Under the pieces are notes generated by a model. It was not told where the DNA came from. It saw nothing but the letters and a program-made list of their open reading frames with translations, and made no database searches. Shown piece after piece: positions 24,149 to 34,889 of a stretch of DNA of 64,000 nucleotides. The stretch is from Ahrensia sp. Its GTDB lineage: Bacteria > Pseudomonadota > Alphaproteobacteria > Rhizobiales > Rhizobiaceae. Numbering within the stretch: position 1 is the first letter of the stretch; each line of letters starts with the position of its first letter. Both the position numbers and the translations under genes were made by a program. The stretch covers positions 148,698-212,697 of the forward strand of contig PAKZ01000031.1 in assembly GCA_002706335.1 (NCBI GenBank). Reading direction: 5' to 3'.

Positions 24149-25012
24149 ATGTCTTCCGCAATGCAGGGCCTGATTTCGATCCTCGATCTGGAGACGCTCG
24201 AGCGCAACCTGTTTCGTGGTCGCAGCCCGCAAACAGGGTGGCAGCGCGTATTTGGTGGTCAGGTGATCGCGCAGGCGCTGGTCGCCGCGCACCGCACAGT
24301 CGATGCCGATCGCCATGTTCATTCCCTGCACTGCTATTTCATGCGGCCGGGCGATCCGGCGGTGCCGATTATCTACGAGGTCGATCGCATCCGCGACGGC
24401 AACAGCTTCACGACGCGACGCGTCGTCGCCATCCAGCATGGTCATGCGATCTTTTCCCTTTCCGCGTCGTTCCAGATCGACGAGCCGGGGCTGGAACACC
24501 AGATCGAAATGCCCGAAGACCTTCCGCGTCCCGAAACGCTGACCAGCGCCAAGGAGCTGATCGAGAGCTTTATCGACAGCGTGCCGGAAAGCGTGCGTGC
24601 CTATTGGGAGCGCGAGCGTCCTATCGAGTTCAAGCCGGTCTCGCTGGTCCATTACACGTCACGGGAAAAACTGCCGCCGAAACAGCATATCTGGATCCGC
24701 ACCACCGGCCAGGTGCCCGATAACCGGCCGCTGCAGGCGGCGGTGCTCGCCTATCTGTCGGACATGACGCTGCTCGATACCTCGCTCTTCGCGCATGGCC
24801 GCGCTGTCTTCGACGAGGATTTGCAAGTGGCCAGCCTAGACCACGCCATGTGGTTCCACCGCCCCAACGCGCTCGATGACTGGTTGCTCTATACACAGGA
24901 CAGCCCCAACGCATCGGGCGCCCGCGGGTTCACGCGCGGGGCGATCTATGCCTCCGACGGCACACTGGTTGCCTCCATGGCGCAGGAAGGTCTGATCCGC
25001 CTGCGCGGATAA
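24149..25012 (+). CDS. tesB: Acyl-CoA thioesterase II
   Basis: 287 residues, a double hotdog-fold thioesterase that hydrolyses acyl-CoA to free fatty acid and CoA. Family motifs are FRGRSPQTGWQRVFGGQVIA, the HSLHCYFMRPGD segment, and in the second half LSDMTLLDTSL and SLDHAMWFHRP, which carry the active-site Asp and Thr residues. The length fits TesB. The ATG at 24149 follows GGAG and gives the standard N-terminus; the longer frame upstream is the shadow of the neighbouring gene. No regulator is evident. Confidence 0.93.
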   Translation: MSSAMQGLISILDLETLERNLFRGRSPQTGWQRVFGGQVIAQALVAAHRTVDADRHVHSLHCYFMRPGDPAVPIIYEVDRIRDGNSFTTRRVVAIQHGHAIFSLSASFQIDEPGLEHQIEMPEDLPRPETLTSAKELIESFIDSVPESVRAYWERERPIEFKPVSLVHYTSREKLPPKQHIWIRTTGQVPDNRPLQAAVLAYLSDMTLLDTSLFAHGRAVFDEDLQVASLDHAMWFHRPNALDDWLLYTQDSPNASGARGFTRGAIYASDGTLVASMAQEGLIRLRG

Positions 25013-25051
25013 TCGGCGCTCCGCCCAAATATTCAGCAAATATGCGAATTC

Positions 25052-25560
<509 letters not shown>

Positions 25561-25584
25561 CGCGGACCTTGGAAGGGGCTTCCC

Positions 25585-26910
25585 ATGAATAGAAAACTTC
25601 TCTCGGGCGCCGCGGCGCTCTCCACCCTGCTGGCTTCGGCCGGCGTGGCGCTGGCGCAGGACGCCGCGACCACCATGGACAAGGGCGACACCGCCTGGAT
25701 GATGACGTCGACGCTTCTCGTCCTGTTCATGATCATTCCCGGCCTGGCGCTTTTCTACGGCGGCCTCGTGCGCGCCAAGAACATGCTGTCGGTGCTCATG
25801 CAGTGCACGCTGATCGCCTCGGTGGTGATGATCATCTGGGTTCTGTGGGGCTATTCCTTCGCCTTCGGCGGCAGCACGTCGCCCTATTGGGGCGGTCTCG
25901 GCAAAGTTTTCCTTTCCGGCGTCACGATGGACAGCGAGGCGGCGACCTTTACCGACGGCGTGGTTATACCGGAATATGTGTTCATCTGCTTCCAGATGAC
26001 ATTTGCCGCCATTACGCCTGCGCTGATCGTCGGCGCCTTTGCCGAGCGTGCGAAGTTCTCGGGCGTGATCCTGTTCACCGTCCTGTGGGTCACTTTCATC
26101 TACTTCCCGATCGCCCACATGGTCTGGGACGGTTCCGGCCTCATCTTCAACTGGGGCGCGATCGATTTCGCGGGCGGCACGGTCGTCCACATCAATGCCG
26201 GTATCGCCGGCCTCGTGTGGGCGATCATGCTCGGCAAGCGTATCGGTTTGGGCAGAGACAATATGGCGCCGCACTCGATGACGCTGACCATGGTCGGCGC
26301 GGCGATGCTGTGGGTCGGCTGGTTTGGCTTCAATGCGGGCTCCAATCTGGAAGCTACCTCCAACGCCACCCTGGCGATGATGAACACCTTCATCGCAACG
26401 GCGGGCGCGGGCGTCTCCTGGTCGCTGGTCGAAGGCATGATGCGCGGCAAGTCGTCGGGTCTCGGCGCCGCCTCCGGCATGGTGGCCGGCCTCGTCGCCG
26501 TCACGCCGGCCTGCGGTACGTCGGGCCCGATCGGCGCGCTTCTTCTCGGTCTTGCCGTGTCGCCGGTCTGCTATTTCTTCGTCACCACGATCAAGTCGAA
26601 ATTCGGCTATGACGACAGTCTCGACGTCTTCGGCGTGCATGGGATCGGCGGCATTGTCGGCGCCATCGGCACCGGTATCCTCTGCGCCCCGGCGCTTGGC
26701 GGTACGGGTTATGTCGTCGAGGCGGGGACGATGGGCGCGCAGGTGCTCACCCAGATCCAGGCGGTTCTCGTCACGCTGGTGTGGTCCGGTGTCGGTTCGG
26801 CCGTGATCATCCTCATCACGAAGGCGATCACCGGCATCCGCGCCAGCGACGATGCGGAGCGCGAAGGCCTCGACCTCGCCTCCCACGGCGAATCGGCCTA
26901 TCACGCCTGA
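25585..26910 (+). CDS. amtB: Ammonium channel AmtB (copy 1)
   Basis: 441 residues. A cleavable signal peptide ends near residue 24 (GVALAQ), followed by a mature protein with 11 membrane helices. Amt motifs are DTAWMMTSTLLVLFMIIPGL, the FxFGG loop, the first pore histidine in GGTVVHINAGIAG and the second in DVFGVHGIGGIVG. It conducts ammonium into the cell and is gated by the GlnK encoded directly upstream. Transcription ends in the terminator at 26936. The protein is a standard AmtB, unlike the second copy. Confidence 0.96.
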   Translation: MNRKLLSGAAALSTLLASAGVALAQDAATTMDKGDTAWMMTSTLLVLFMIIPGLALFYGGLVRAKNMLSVLMQCTLIASVVMIIWVLWGYSFAFGGSTSPYWGGLGKVFLSGVTMDSEAATFTDGVVIPEYVFICFQMTFAAITPALIVGAFAERAKFSGVILFTVLWVTFIYFPIAHMVWDGSGLIFNWGAIDFAGGTVVHINAGIAGLVWAIMLGKRIGLGRDNMAPHSMTLTMVGAAMLWVGWFGFNAGSNLEATSNATLAMMNTFIATAGAGVSWSLVEGMMRGKSSGLGAASGMVAGLVAVTPACGTSGPIGALLLGLAVSPVCYFFVTTIKSKFGYDDSLDVFGVHGIGGIVGAIGTGILCAPALGGTGYVVEAGTMGAQVLTQIQAVLVTLVWSGVGSAVIILITKAITGIRASDDAEREGLDLASHGESAYHA

Positions 26911-26935
26911 AAACACAGGCATTTTCGCTGACAGA

Positions 26936-26968
26936 AAGCCCGGGCTCTGGCCCGGGCTTTTGGTTTTC
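26936..26968 (+). terminator. Terminator after amtB copy 1
   Basis: AAGCCCGGGC-TCTG-GCCCGGGCTT forms a perfect 10-bp stem (26936-26959), followed by TTGGTTTT. It lies 25 bp after the amtB stop codon and separates the two glnK-amtB operons. Confidence 0.88.
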
Positions 26969-27007
26969 CCCACCTGGAAGATTAAGAATTCGTCAATTTT
27001 CCATTAT

Positions 27008-27024
27008 TGCCTAAATATTAGGCA
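27008..27024. promoter_or_regulatory. Putative NtrC-binding site of the second glnK-amtB operon
   Basis: TGCCTAAATATTAGGCA is a palindrome of TGC-N11-GCA form with a single unpaired central base, 86 bp upstream of the second -24 element. It parallels the site at 25052. Confidence 0.7.
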
Positions 27025-27109
27025 TGATGTGTTGAAATCAATATCCCGCATCTGCGCGTGAAAGCATATACCGCTATTATTTCAGTATCTTAGCTGTTTT
27101 CAGTGAGTT

Positions 27110-27559
<450 letters not shown>

Positions 27560-27590
27560 GGCGCGCCCAGTTATCAGGAGTTCAATAACA

Positions 27591-28931
27591 ATGACCATGT
27601 CTAAAGGTTTTCGATACGGCCTTGCCGGACTTGCCGCAGCTGCCGTGCTGTGCGCCGGTCCCGCATTCGCCCAGGAAGCTGAGGCGGCCGCCGAAGCGGC
27701 GTCGACCGCACCGTCCGCGGACGTCCAATACATCTTGAACACGCTGCTCTTCCTCATCGGCGGCTTCCTCGTGATGTGGATGGCGGCGGGCTTCGCCATG
27801 CTGGAAGCCGGCCTCGTCCGTTCCAAGAACGTGTCGATGCAGTCCCTGAAGAACATCGCGCTCTATTCGGTCGCCGGTCTCATGTACTGGCTGGTCGGCT
27901 ACAAGCTGATGTATGTCGGCGTCGATGGCGGCTATATCGGCTCGTTCGGCACCTACGCCTTCGACCCGGTCGGCGGCGACGCTCTCGATACCGGTTATTC
28001 GACGGCTTCCGACTGGTTCTTCCAGATGGTCTTCGTCGCGACCTCCGCCTCGATCGTTTCCGGTACGGTCGCCGAGCGCATGAAGCTCTGGCCGTTCATG
28101 ATCTTCGTTGTCGTCCTGACGGGCTTCATCTACCCGATCGCCGGTTCCTGGCAGTGGGGCGGTGGCTGGCTCTCCGAAATGGGCTTCTCCGATTTCGCCG
28201 GTTCTACGCTGGTGCACTCGGTTGGCGGCTGGGCGGCTCTCGCCGGTGCTCTTCTGGTCGGCGCGCGTGCCGGCAAGTATGAGGGCGGCAAGATCAACCC
28301 GATGCCGGGTTCCTCGATCCCGCTCGCCACGCTTGGCACGTTCATCCTGTGGCTCGGTTGGTTTGGCTTCAATGGCGCGTCGCAGCTCGCCATGGGCACG
28401 ATCAGCGATGTCACCGACGTATCGCGCATTTTCGCCAACACCAATATCGCAGCCGCGGCCGGTGTTGTCTGCTCGATGATCCTTCTGCAGATCCTCTACA
28501 AGAAGGTCGATGTCACGATGGTGCTCAACGGCGCGCTCGCCGGTCTGGTCGCCATCACGGCCGAGCCTCTCGCCCCGGCCGTCTGGCAGGCGATCGTGAT
28601 CGGCGCCGTTGGTGCGGCCATCGTGGTCTTCGCGGTTCCGATGCTCGACAAGATGAAGATCGACGACGTCGTCGGCGCCATCCCGGTCCACCTTCTGGCC
28701 GGCATCTGGGGCACGTTCATCGTTCCCTGGTCCAACGCCGACACCTCGTTCGGTACGCAGATTATCGGCATTGTCTCCTACGGTGTGTTCACGCTGGTCT
28801 GTTCCTTCGTCGTCTGGTTCATCCTGAAGGCGATCATGGGACTGCGCGTTTCGGCCGAGGAAGAGATCATGGGTCTCGACAAGGCGGAAATCGGCGTCGA
28901 AGCCTATCCGGAATTCTCCAAGGCGTCCTGA
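27591..28931 (+). CDS. amtB: Ammonium transporter of the Amt family, divergent from copy 1
   Basis: 446 residues with a signal peptide (to about residue 25) and 11 predicted membrane helices. Pore histidines lie in AGSTLVHSVGGWAALAG and GAIPVHLLAGIWGTF. These segments, and the N-terminal helix with AGFAMLEAGLVRSKNV, differ greatly from copy 1 and resemble the other branch of bacterial Amt proteins, so the two amtB genes are not a recent duplication. It is paired with its own GlnK and has its own sigma-54 promoter. Transcription ends in the terminator at 29022. Confidence 0.95.
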   Translation: MTMSKGFRYGLAGLAAAAVLCAGPAFAQEAEAAAEAASTAPSADVQYILNTLLFLIGGFLVMWMAAGFAMLEAGLVRSKNVSMQSLKNIALYSVAGLMYWLVGYKLMYVGVDGGYIGSFGTYAFDPVGGDALDTGYSTASDWFFQMVFVATSASIVSGTVAERMKLWPFMIFVVVLTGFIYPIAGSWQWGGGWLSEMGFSDFAGSTLVHSVGGWAALAGALLVGARAGKYEGGKINPMPGSSIPLATLGTFILWLGWFGFNGASQLAMGTISDVTDVSRIFANTNIAAAAGVVCSMILLQILYKKVDVTMVLNGALAGLVAITAEPLAPAVWQAIVIGAVGAAIVVFAVPMLDKMKIDDVVGAIPVHLLAGIWGTFIVPWSNADTSFGTQIIGIVSYGVFTLVCSFVVWFILKAIMGLRVSAEEEIMGLDKAEIGVEAYPEFSKAS

Positions 28932-29021
28932 CGCCCGGCTAATTCCGATGGGCGGGCTGTTTCCTCCTCCCACGGTCCGCCCCGACACTATCCCGTCGTG
29001 ATGTTTGACATCACACCAACT

Positions 29022-29050
29022 GGCCCGGTCATTTGACCGGGCCTTTTTTT
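29022..29050 (+). terminator. Terminator after the second amtB
   Basis: GGCCCGGTCA-TT-TGACCGGGCC is a perfect 10-bp stem followed by seven T. The 240 bp between amtB and ftsK otherwise show no gene. Confidence 0.92.
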
Positions 29051-29173
29051 ATCCTTCATTTCCGACAATTCACCGGACTGCGTGCATGGTTAATGCCTGT
29101 TTAACCAAGCTTCACTAGGGTTTGCCCGGGACATTGCGTCCGCCGCCGGGCGGACAGGAGACGGGATTACGGG

Positions 29174-31723
29174 ATGCCGGCCGAACACGCCATGCCATTG
29201 ACCGCCGACCGGCGGATGGGAAGAAACCGCCGACGCGAACGTTCGCTCGCCGCCGGCATGGCGGATCTCGTTCGTCGTCAGATCGAATTCTTTTCCGGCG
29301 CTCTGCTTTGGCTGTTGAGCGCCTTCATGCTGTTTTCACTGGCCACGTGGAATGCGGGCGACCCGAGCTGGAGCTACGCCGCCGACGCGCCGGTGAAGAA
29401 CGCGATGGGCTATCCCGGCGCGGTGCTATCCGATATCGCGCTGCAATTCTTTGGCATCGCTGCCCTGCCCGCGCTGCTTCCGACGGTGTTCTGGGGCTTC
29501 GCGCGCATCCGCGGTCATTACTGGACCCATGCGCCGCGCCGGCTCGTCATGTGGCCCGTCGCGGCGATCCTCGCTGCCGCGGTCGCCGGCTGTTTCCCCG
29601 TCACCGGCCATTGGCCGCTGCCGACCGGGCTTGGCGGCGTCATCGGCGACATGGTGCTGCGGCTGCCTGGCCTTCTCAGCGGCGGCTACCCGTCCGGCTG
29701 GGTGCGGGTCCTGTCCTTCATTGTGTTTGCGCCGCTCGCAATCTATGCGCTCGGCGTTGCCTGCGGCTTCTTCTGGGACGGCGCAGCGTCGGCGGACGAA
29801 GAGGAAGACGACGAGGACAGCGACGGAAGCCGATTCGTGACGATCGGCGCGCTGCTGCATGTCTTCTACACTGTGCGCACGGCGTTGCGCCGCACCCTGT
29901 TTGGCGCCCGCCGGACCTCCCGGCGTCAGGCGCCCGTTGCTTCCCGCCGTCCTGCGCAGGACGAAAGGCTCGAACCGGATTTCGCCGGCGATCCGGCAAT
30001 GCCGTTCGAGCCGGATCTGGAGATGGGCGAGGATGACGAGGCGGCCGAGGAGGATGACTGGTCGCCGCAGCCGGCGCGCGTCTCCGTAACGCCGCCGCCG
30101 CTCGATGACCAGCGTCCGTCTCCGCGCGTTGCATCGGCCGCCCCGAAGCCGAAGGAATCGGTGCGGGTGCAGCGCGAGGCGCAATCCAGTTTCATTCAGG
30201 ACGCCGGTTTCGACCTGCCCGCCATCCATATGCTGGCCGAGCCCAAGAATCTCGGCAAGGACCCAAGCCTGTCGCCCGAAGCGCTCGAGCAGAATGCCCG
30301 GCTTCTCGAAGGCGTTCTCGAGGATTTCGGCGTGCGCGGCGAGATCATCCATGTGCGTCCCGGCCCGGTCGTGACGCTTTACGAACTGGAGCCGGCGCCC
30401 GGCATCAAATCGTCGCGGGTAATCGGCCTCGCCGAGGACATCGCCCGTTCGATGAGCGCGATTGCGGCTCGCGTCGCGGTGGTGCCCGGCCGCAACGCCA
30501 TCGGTATCGAATTGCCGAATGCGCGCCGCGAAACGGTCTATCTGCGCGAGCTGATCTCCTCGCAGGCCTATGATTCCTCGAAGGCAAAACTGGCGCTGGC
30601 GCTCGGCAAGACGATCAATGGCGAGGCGGTGATCGCCGATCTCGCCAAGATGCCGCATTTGCTCGTTGCCGGTACGACGGGCTCCGGTAAGTCCGTCGCC
30701 ATCAACACGATGATCCTGTCGATCCTCTACAAGATGACGCCGGAGGAATGCCGGCTCATCATGATCGATCCGAAGATGCTGGAACTGTCGGTCTATGACG
30801 GCATCCCGCATCTGCTGACACCGGTGGTTACCGATCCGAAAAAAGCCGTCGTTGCGCTGAAATGGACCGTCCGCGAGATGGAGCAGCGCTACAAGAACAT
30901 GTCGAAACTCGGCGTGCGCAATATCGACGGCTTCAACGCGAAGGTGAAGGAATCGCTGCGCAAGGGCAAGGACATCTCGCGCACCGTCCAGACCGGCTTC
31001 GACAGGGAGACGGGTGAGGCGATCTACGAGACCGAGACGCTCGATCTCCAGCCGATGCCTTACATCATCGTCATCATCGACGAGATGGCCGACCTTATGA
31101 TGGTGGCGGGCAAGGATATCGAGGGCGCGGTCCAGCGTCTCGCGCAGATGGCGCGCGCGGCCGGAATCCATGTCATCATGGCCACCCAGCGCCCCTCGGT
31201 CGACGTCATCACCGGCACGATCAAGGCGAACTTCCCCACTCGCATCTCCTTCCAGGTCACGTCGAAGATCGACAGTCGCACGATTCTGGGAGAGCAGGGC
31301 GCCGAACAACTGCTCGGCATGGGTGACATGCTCTACATGGCCGGCGGCGGGCGCATCCAGCGTGTCCACGGCCCGTTCGTCTCCGACGGCGAGGTTGAGG
31401 ATGTGGTCGGACATCTGAAGCTGCAGGGCGTGCCGGAATATCTCGAGGCGATTACCGAGGATGACGAAGAAGACGGCGATGGCGGCTCCGGCGGGGGCGG
31501 CGAAGGCGGTCTCGGCGATTCCGACGACCCCTACGATCAGGCGGTCGCCGTCGTGCTGCGCGACGGCAAGGCCTCGACCTCGTACGTTCAGCGCCGTCTT
31601 GGTATCGGCTACAACCGCGCCGCCTCTATCATCGAGCGTATGGAACAGGAGGGGATCATCGGCCCGGCCAACCATGCCGGGAAACGCGAGATTCTCGTGC
31701 CGACCGAGGATGACGATCTCTGA
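29174..31723 (+). CDS. ftsK: DNA translocase FtsK
   Basis: 849 residues. The N-terminal part (about 35-205) has four membrane helices that anchor it at the septum. A charged, low-complexity linker follows (about 215-340). The motor domain has Walker A in [13 protein letters not shown] (about 498-510) and Walker B in [14 protein letters not shown] (about 630). The C-terminal winged-helix gamma domain (about 785-845, [20 protein letters not shown]) binds KOPS sequences and activates XerD. FtsK pumps the chromosome through the closing septum. The length and order are normal for alphaproteobacteria. The start at 29174 is supported by GGAGACGGG upstream. Confidence 0.96.
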   Translation: MPAEHAMPLTADRRMGRNRRRERSLAAGMADLVRRQIEFFSGALLWLLSAFMLFSLATWNAGDPSWSYAADAPVKNAMGYPGAVLSDIALQFFGIAALPALLPTVFWGFARIRGHYWTHAPRRLVMWPVAAILAAAVAGCFPVTGHWPLPTGLGGVIGDMVLRLPGLLSGGYPSGWVRVLSFIVFAPLAIYALGVACGFFWDGAASADEEEDDEDSDGSRFVTIGALLHVFYTVRTALRRTLFGARRTSRRQAPVASRRPAQDERLEPDFAGDPAMPFEPDLEMGEDDEAAEEDDWSPQPARVSVTPPPLDDQRPSPRVASAAPKPKESVRVQREAQSSFIQDAGFDLPAIHMLAEPKNLGKDPSLSPEALEQNARLLEGVLEDFGVRGEIIHVRPGPVVTLYELEPAPGIKSSRVIGLAEDIARSMSAIAARVAVVPGRNAIGIELPNARRETVYLRELISSQAYDSSKAKLALALGKTINGEAVIADLAKMPHLLVAGTTGSGKSVAINTMILSILYKMTPEECRLIMIDPKMLELSVYDGIPHLLTPVVTDPKKAVVALKWTVREMEQRYKNMSKLGVRNIDGFNAKVKESLRKGKDISRTVQTGFDRETGEAIYETETLDLQPMPYIIVIIDEMADLMMVAGKDIEGAVQRLAQMARAAGIHVIMATQRPSVDVITGTIKANFPTRISFQVTSKIDSRTILGEQGAEQLLGMGDMLYMAGGGRIQRVHGPFVSDGEVEDVVGHLKLQGVPEYLEAITEDDEEDGDGGSGGGGEGGLGDSDDPYDQAVAVVLRDGKASTSYVQRRLGIGYNRAASIIERMEQEGIIGPANHAGKREILVPTEDDDL

Positions 31724-31834
31724 GCCGGCGCGGGCCGCTTTGTGACCCGTGCCACAGAGAGGCCAAACTGTCTGCGTAACCAAATGTCCGATCAGGCGTT
31801 AATCAAAGATTCTAGACTTCCGCAGGAGCGGTAC

Positions 31835-32485
31835 ATGACCATGAAAACCTTCGCGAAACACGAAATGAGCAGGCGCGGCGTGTTGTTCGGCGCGGCTTGC
31901 GCGCTCGCCCTTTCGATTTCGGGCGCAGCGCCCGCCGCGGCCTCTGCCGACACGGCGCAAAAGATCGCCGACCATTTTTCGTCGGTGCGCACCATGGCCG
32001 GCGAATTCGTGCAATTCGGCCCGTCCGGCGAACAGACGGGCGGCAAGTTCTATATCGAGCGGCCCGGCAAGCTTCTCTTCCTCTACGAGAAGCCGTCGCC
32101 GATCCGCGTTGTCGCAGACGGCCAATCCGTCGTGGTCAACAACAAGAAGCTCGACACCTGGGAAGTCTATCCGCTCGGCAAGACCCCGCTCCGCGTCCTG
32201 CTTGGCGACCGGATCGACCTGAGCGGCTCGGCAGTCCGTAGCGTAACGGAGGCAGATGATCTGACGACGATCGTGATCGACGACAAGCAGGTCTTCGGCG
32301 ACAGCCAGATCACCATGATGTTCGATCCGGCGACCTATGATCTGCGCCAGTGGACGGTCCGCGACGCACAGGGCAAGGACACGACCGTGATGATCTTCAA
32401 CGTCCAGCAGGGCGTTCGCTTCGGCGCGGATACGTTCGACATTCCCTATCGCCGGATCCATGAGGCGAAGCAATCGAGCAACTGA
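31835..32485 (+). CDS. LolA-like outer-membrane lipoprotein carrier
   Basis: 216 residues with a signal sequence: an arginine pair (SRRGVLFG) and a hydrophobic segment ending near residue 36 (AAPAAASA), so it is exported to the periplasm. The mature part has the LolA pattern: KIADHFSSVRTMAGEFVQ, GGKFYIERPGKLLFLYEKPS, then a DGQSVVVNNKKLDTWEVYPL segment around residues 90-110. LolA shuttles lipoproteins from the LolCDE complex to the outer membrane. It follows ftsK, as in many alphaproteobacteria. The ATG at 31835 behind AGGAG is preferred to the frame opening at 31742. Confidence 0.9.
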   Translation: MTMKTFAKHEMSRRGVLFGAACALALSISGAAPAAASADTAQKIADHFSSVRTMAGEFVQFGPSGEQTGGKFYIERPGKLLFLYEKPSPIRVVADGQSVVVNNKKLDTWEVYPLGKTPLRVLLGDRIDLSGSAVRSVTEADDLTTIVIDDKQVFGDSQITMMFDPATYDLRQWTVRDAQGKDTTVMIFNVQQGVRFGADTFDIPYRRIHEAKQSSN

Positions 32486-32610
32486 CGGGCCTGTTGGCAA
32501 ACGTCCGGGGTGCGCGCGGAAAATTGTGGGCGGGTTGAAGTTCGCCCGCCCACTGTCTTGCGGCCCGGGCCCGACGCGGGAATATGACGGCGCCCGAGGA
32601 AACAAGCGCC

Positions 32611-33417
32611 ATGACATTCTCCGTCGCCACCTGGAACATCAACTCCGTACGAATGCGCCTGCCGATCGTCTTGTCCTTCCTGCGCGACCATGCCCCGGAC
32701 GTGCTGTGCCTGCAGGAAACGAAATGCCCGAACGACGCCTTCCCGACAGGGGCTTTCCGCAAGCTCGGCTACGATCACGTCGAGATTCATGGCCAGAAGG
32801 GCTATCACGGCGTTGCGACGATCTCGAAGCATCCGCTCGAGGAGGTCGAGAGCCGGAATTTCTGCGGCATCGGCGACACGCGCCATCTTGATACGGTGGT
32901 AAGAGCGCCGGAGCGCGATATCCGAATCCATAATTTCTATGTGCCGGCCGGCGGCGACGAGCCGAATCCGGCGATCAATCCGAAATTCCGCCACAAGCTG
33001 GACTTCCTGGCGGAGATGCGGGACATCCGCGCCGATCCCGGCAAGGCGCAATCGGCGATCCTTGTCGGTGATCTCAATGTCGCGCCGCTCGAAACCGATG
33101 TCTGGTCGCACAAGCAGCTCCTGAAAGTGGTCAGCCACACTCCGATCGAGACCGAGACGCTGGAGGACATGCGCAGACAAGGCGGCTGGTCGGACCTGAT
33201 GCGCGTCTTTATTCCGCCGGAGGAAAAAATCTTCACCTGGTGGAGCTACCGCGCGCGCGATTGGGATATTTCCGACAGGGGCCGTCGCCTCGATCATGTC
33301 TGGGGAACGCCCGATCTGGAACCGTTGCTCAAGGATATCACCGTGCTGCGCGAGGCGCGCGGCTGGGAAAAGCCATCCGACCACGTTCCGGTGATCGCCC
33401 GCTTCGATATTTCCTGA
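32611..33417 (+). CDS. xthA: Exodeoxyribonuclease III
   Basis: 268 residues of the endonuclease/exonuclease/phosphatase fold. Motifs are ATWNINSVRMRLP at the N-terminus, LCLQETK (metal-binding Glu), HNFYVPAGGDEP, the GDLNVAPLETDVW motif (Asp and Asn) and SDHVPVIARF (Asp-His pair) at the end. It cleaves at abasic sites and removes 3'-blocked ends in base excision repair. The ATG at 32611 behind GAGGAA gives the standard N-terminus; a start at 32584 would add nine residues. It converges on the cyclic-nucleotide-binding gene. Confidence 0.95.
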   Translation: MTFSVATWNINSVRMRLPIVLSFLRDHAPDVLCLQETKCPNDAFPTGAFRKLGYDHVEIHGQKGYHGVATISKHPLEEVESRNFCGIGDTRHLDTVVRAPERDIRIHNFYVPAGGDEPNPAINPKFRHKLDFLAEMRDIRADPGKAQSAILVGDLNVAPLETDVWSHKQLLKVVSHTPIETETLEDMRRQGGWSDLMRVFIPPEEKIFTWWSYRARDWDISDRGRRLDHVWGTPDLEPLLKDITVLREARGWEKPSDHVPVIARFDIS

Positions 33418-33421
33418 GACT

Positions 33422-33874
33422 CTAGCCGAAACGGCCGTCCAGTTCGCCGATACGCTGCAGCAGGTCGTGCAACTGGTCGGTCAGCCGCTCATGCAGGTAA
33501 AAGGCCATCTGCGGATATTCTTCCAGCATGCGCTTGAACAGCGAGCGGTTGATGCGCATGATTTCGCTGTCCTCGGCGGCGACCGCGCCGGTCAGTCTCG
33601 ACGTTTCGGTGATCAGCGCAAGTTCGCCGAGCACCATCGGCGGCACGACCTTCTTGACGACATGTCGGCCGCGCGGCGTTTCGCGAAACAGGTCGACGGC
33701 GCCAGACACGATAATGAAACCGCATTCGGCTGACTGGCCCTCGCGATACAGTTCGCGGCCCTTGGCCAGCTTGACGCGTTCCGCGCCAAAGGCGAGCAGA
33801 CGCAACTGCTCGGTGGACAGGTCCTCGAACAGCGTCACGCCGGAAAGAATGCGGATATCGTCTTCAAGCGACAA
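33422..33874 (-). CDS. Cyclic nucleotide-binding domain protein (Crp-like, no DNA-binding domain)
   Basis: 150 residues consisting of a single cNMP-binding beta barrel (about 12-125): LFEDLSTEQLRLLAF, the YREGQSAECGFIIVSGAVDL core and the phosphate-binding loop VLGELALITETSRLTGAV. Unlike Crp or Fnr it has no helix-turn-helix after the barrel, only a short helix. It may sense a nucleotide and act on a partner protein. It stands alone between xthA and the response regulator gene, in a small minus-strand group. Confidence 0.9.
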   Translation of the reverse strand: MSLEDDIRILSGVTLFEDLSTEQLRLLAFGAERVKLAKGRELYREGQSAECGFIIVSGAVDLFRETPRGRHVVKKVVPPMVLGELALITETSRLTGAVAAEDSEIMRINRSLFKRMLEEYPQMAFYLHERLTDQLHDLLQRIGELDGRFG

Positions 33875-34045
33875 AAGCTGGGCCCGCTGGCGGTAAACTC
33901 GGTAACGCCGCTGTTATATGACGGTTTAGCGAATGAAAAGTCCGGGCACGTGAAACCTTAGGCTTTATCCGGACACAAAGCATATGCAAGCGACATGTGC
34001 GCGGATGTCAATACATACGGTGTTCGCGCCGAAGACGGGCTGCAA

Positions 34046-34729
34046 TCAGGGATTGAGCTTGTAGCCGCCGCTCTCGGTGACGAGGATCTGCGCGTTGGAC
34101 GGATCCTTCTCGATCTTTTGACGCAGCCGGTAGACATGGGTCTCGAGCGTGTGGGTCGTAACGCCGGAATTGTAACCCCAGACCTCTTCGAGCAGCGTGT
34201 CGCGGGTCACCACTTTGCGGTCGGCGCGATATAGATACTTGATGATCGCGGCTTCCTTTTCGGTCAGCCGGATCTTCGATCCATTGCCGTCTATGAGCAG
34301 TTTCTGGCTTGGCTTGAACGTATAGGGCCCGACCACGAATGTCGCGTCCTCGCTTTGCTCATGCTGTCGCAACTGCGCTCTTATGCGCGCCAATAGCACC
34401 GCGAATTTGAAAGGCTTCGTGACATAATCGTTGGCGCCGGCCTCGAGACCGAGAATCGTGTCGGAATCGGTATCGTGGCCTGTCAGCATAATCACCGGCG
34501 CCTTGAAGCCCGATTTGCGCAGGATCTTCACCGCCTCGCGGCCATCCATGTCGGGCAGGCCGACATCGATGATCAGCAGGTCGATCACACCGCCGCGCGC
34601 CGCATGGATGCCCTTCGTCGCGCTCTCTTCCTCCAGGACCACGAATTCCTCGTAGAGAGACAATTGCTCGACGAGCATTTCGCGCAAATCTGCGTCGTCA
34701 TCGACCAGAAGGATCGTTCGCGGGTTCAT
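34046..34729 (-). CDS. cenR: OmpR-family response regulator, CenR-like
   Basis: 227 residues. The receiver domain (1-120) has the acidic pair Asp10-Asp11, phosphoacceptor Asp55 (IIDVGLPDMDG), Thr in MLTGHD and the lysine of YVTKPFKF. The winged-helix domain (about 130-227) ends in VYRLRQKIEKDPSNAQILVT. The whole sequence closely fits CenR, the essential envelope regulator of Caulobacter, Brucella and Rhizobium. No histidine kinase is adjacent, as is usual for CenR. The symbol is given from family recognition rather than from context. Confidence 0.88.
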   Translation of the reverse strand: MNPRTILLVDDDADLREMLVEQLSLYEEFVVLEEESATKGIHAARGGVIDLLIIDVGLPDMDGREAVKILRKSGFKAPVIMLTGHDTDSDTILGLEAGANDYVTKPFKFAVLLARIRAQLRQHEQSEDATFVVGPYTFKPSQKLLIDGNGSKIRLTEKEAAIIKYLYRADRKVVTRDTLLEEVWGYNSGVTTHTLETHVYRLRQKIEKDPSNAQILVTESGGYKLNP

Positions 34730-34889
34730 CTGTGGTCTTGCCTCGATCGTCGGTAACTTGCGTTTTCACACGTTTTACACATTCCCTGTCATGAAAATGT
34801 GAACAGCGAAACCACTTCACGCGTGATTGCACCAAGTTGTGAGTGTTCGGTGATAATCTTGGGCGAAAAAGGGCGAAGGCAAAAGAGCC

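Noticed and set aside
22751..24652. Extended 633-residue start for the flavin monooxygenase
   Set aside because: The first 199 residues are antisense to the tesB start and have no FAD-domain relation; ATG codons with a ribosome binding site at 24052-24055 fit the family.
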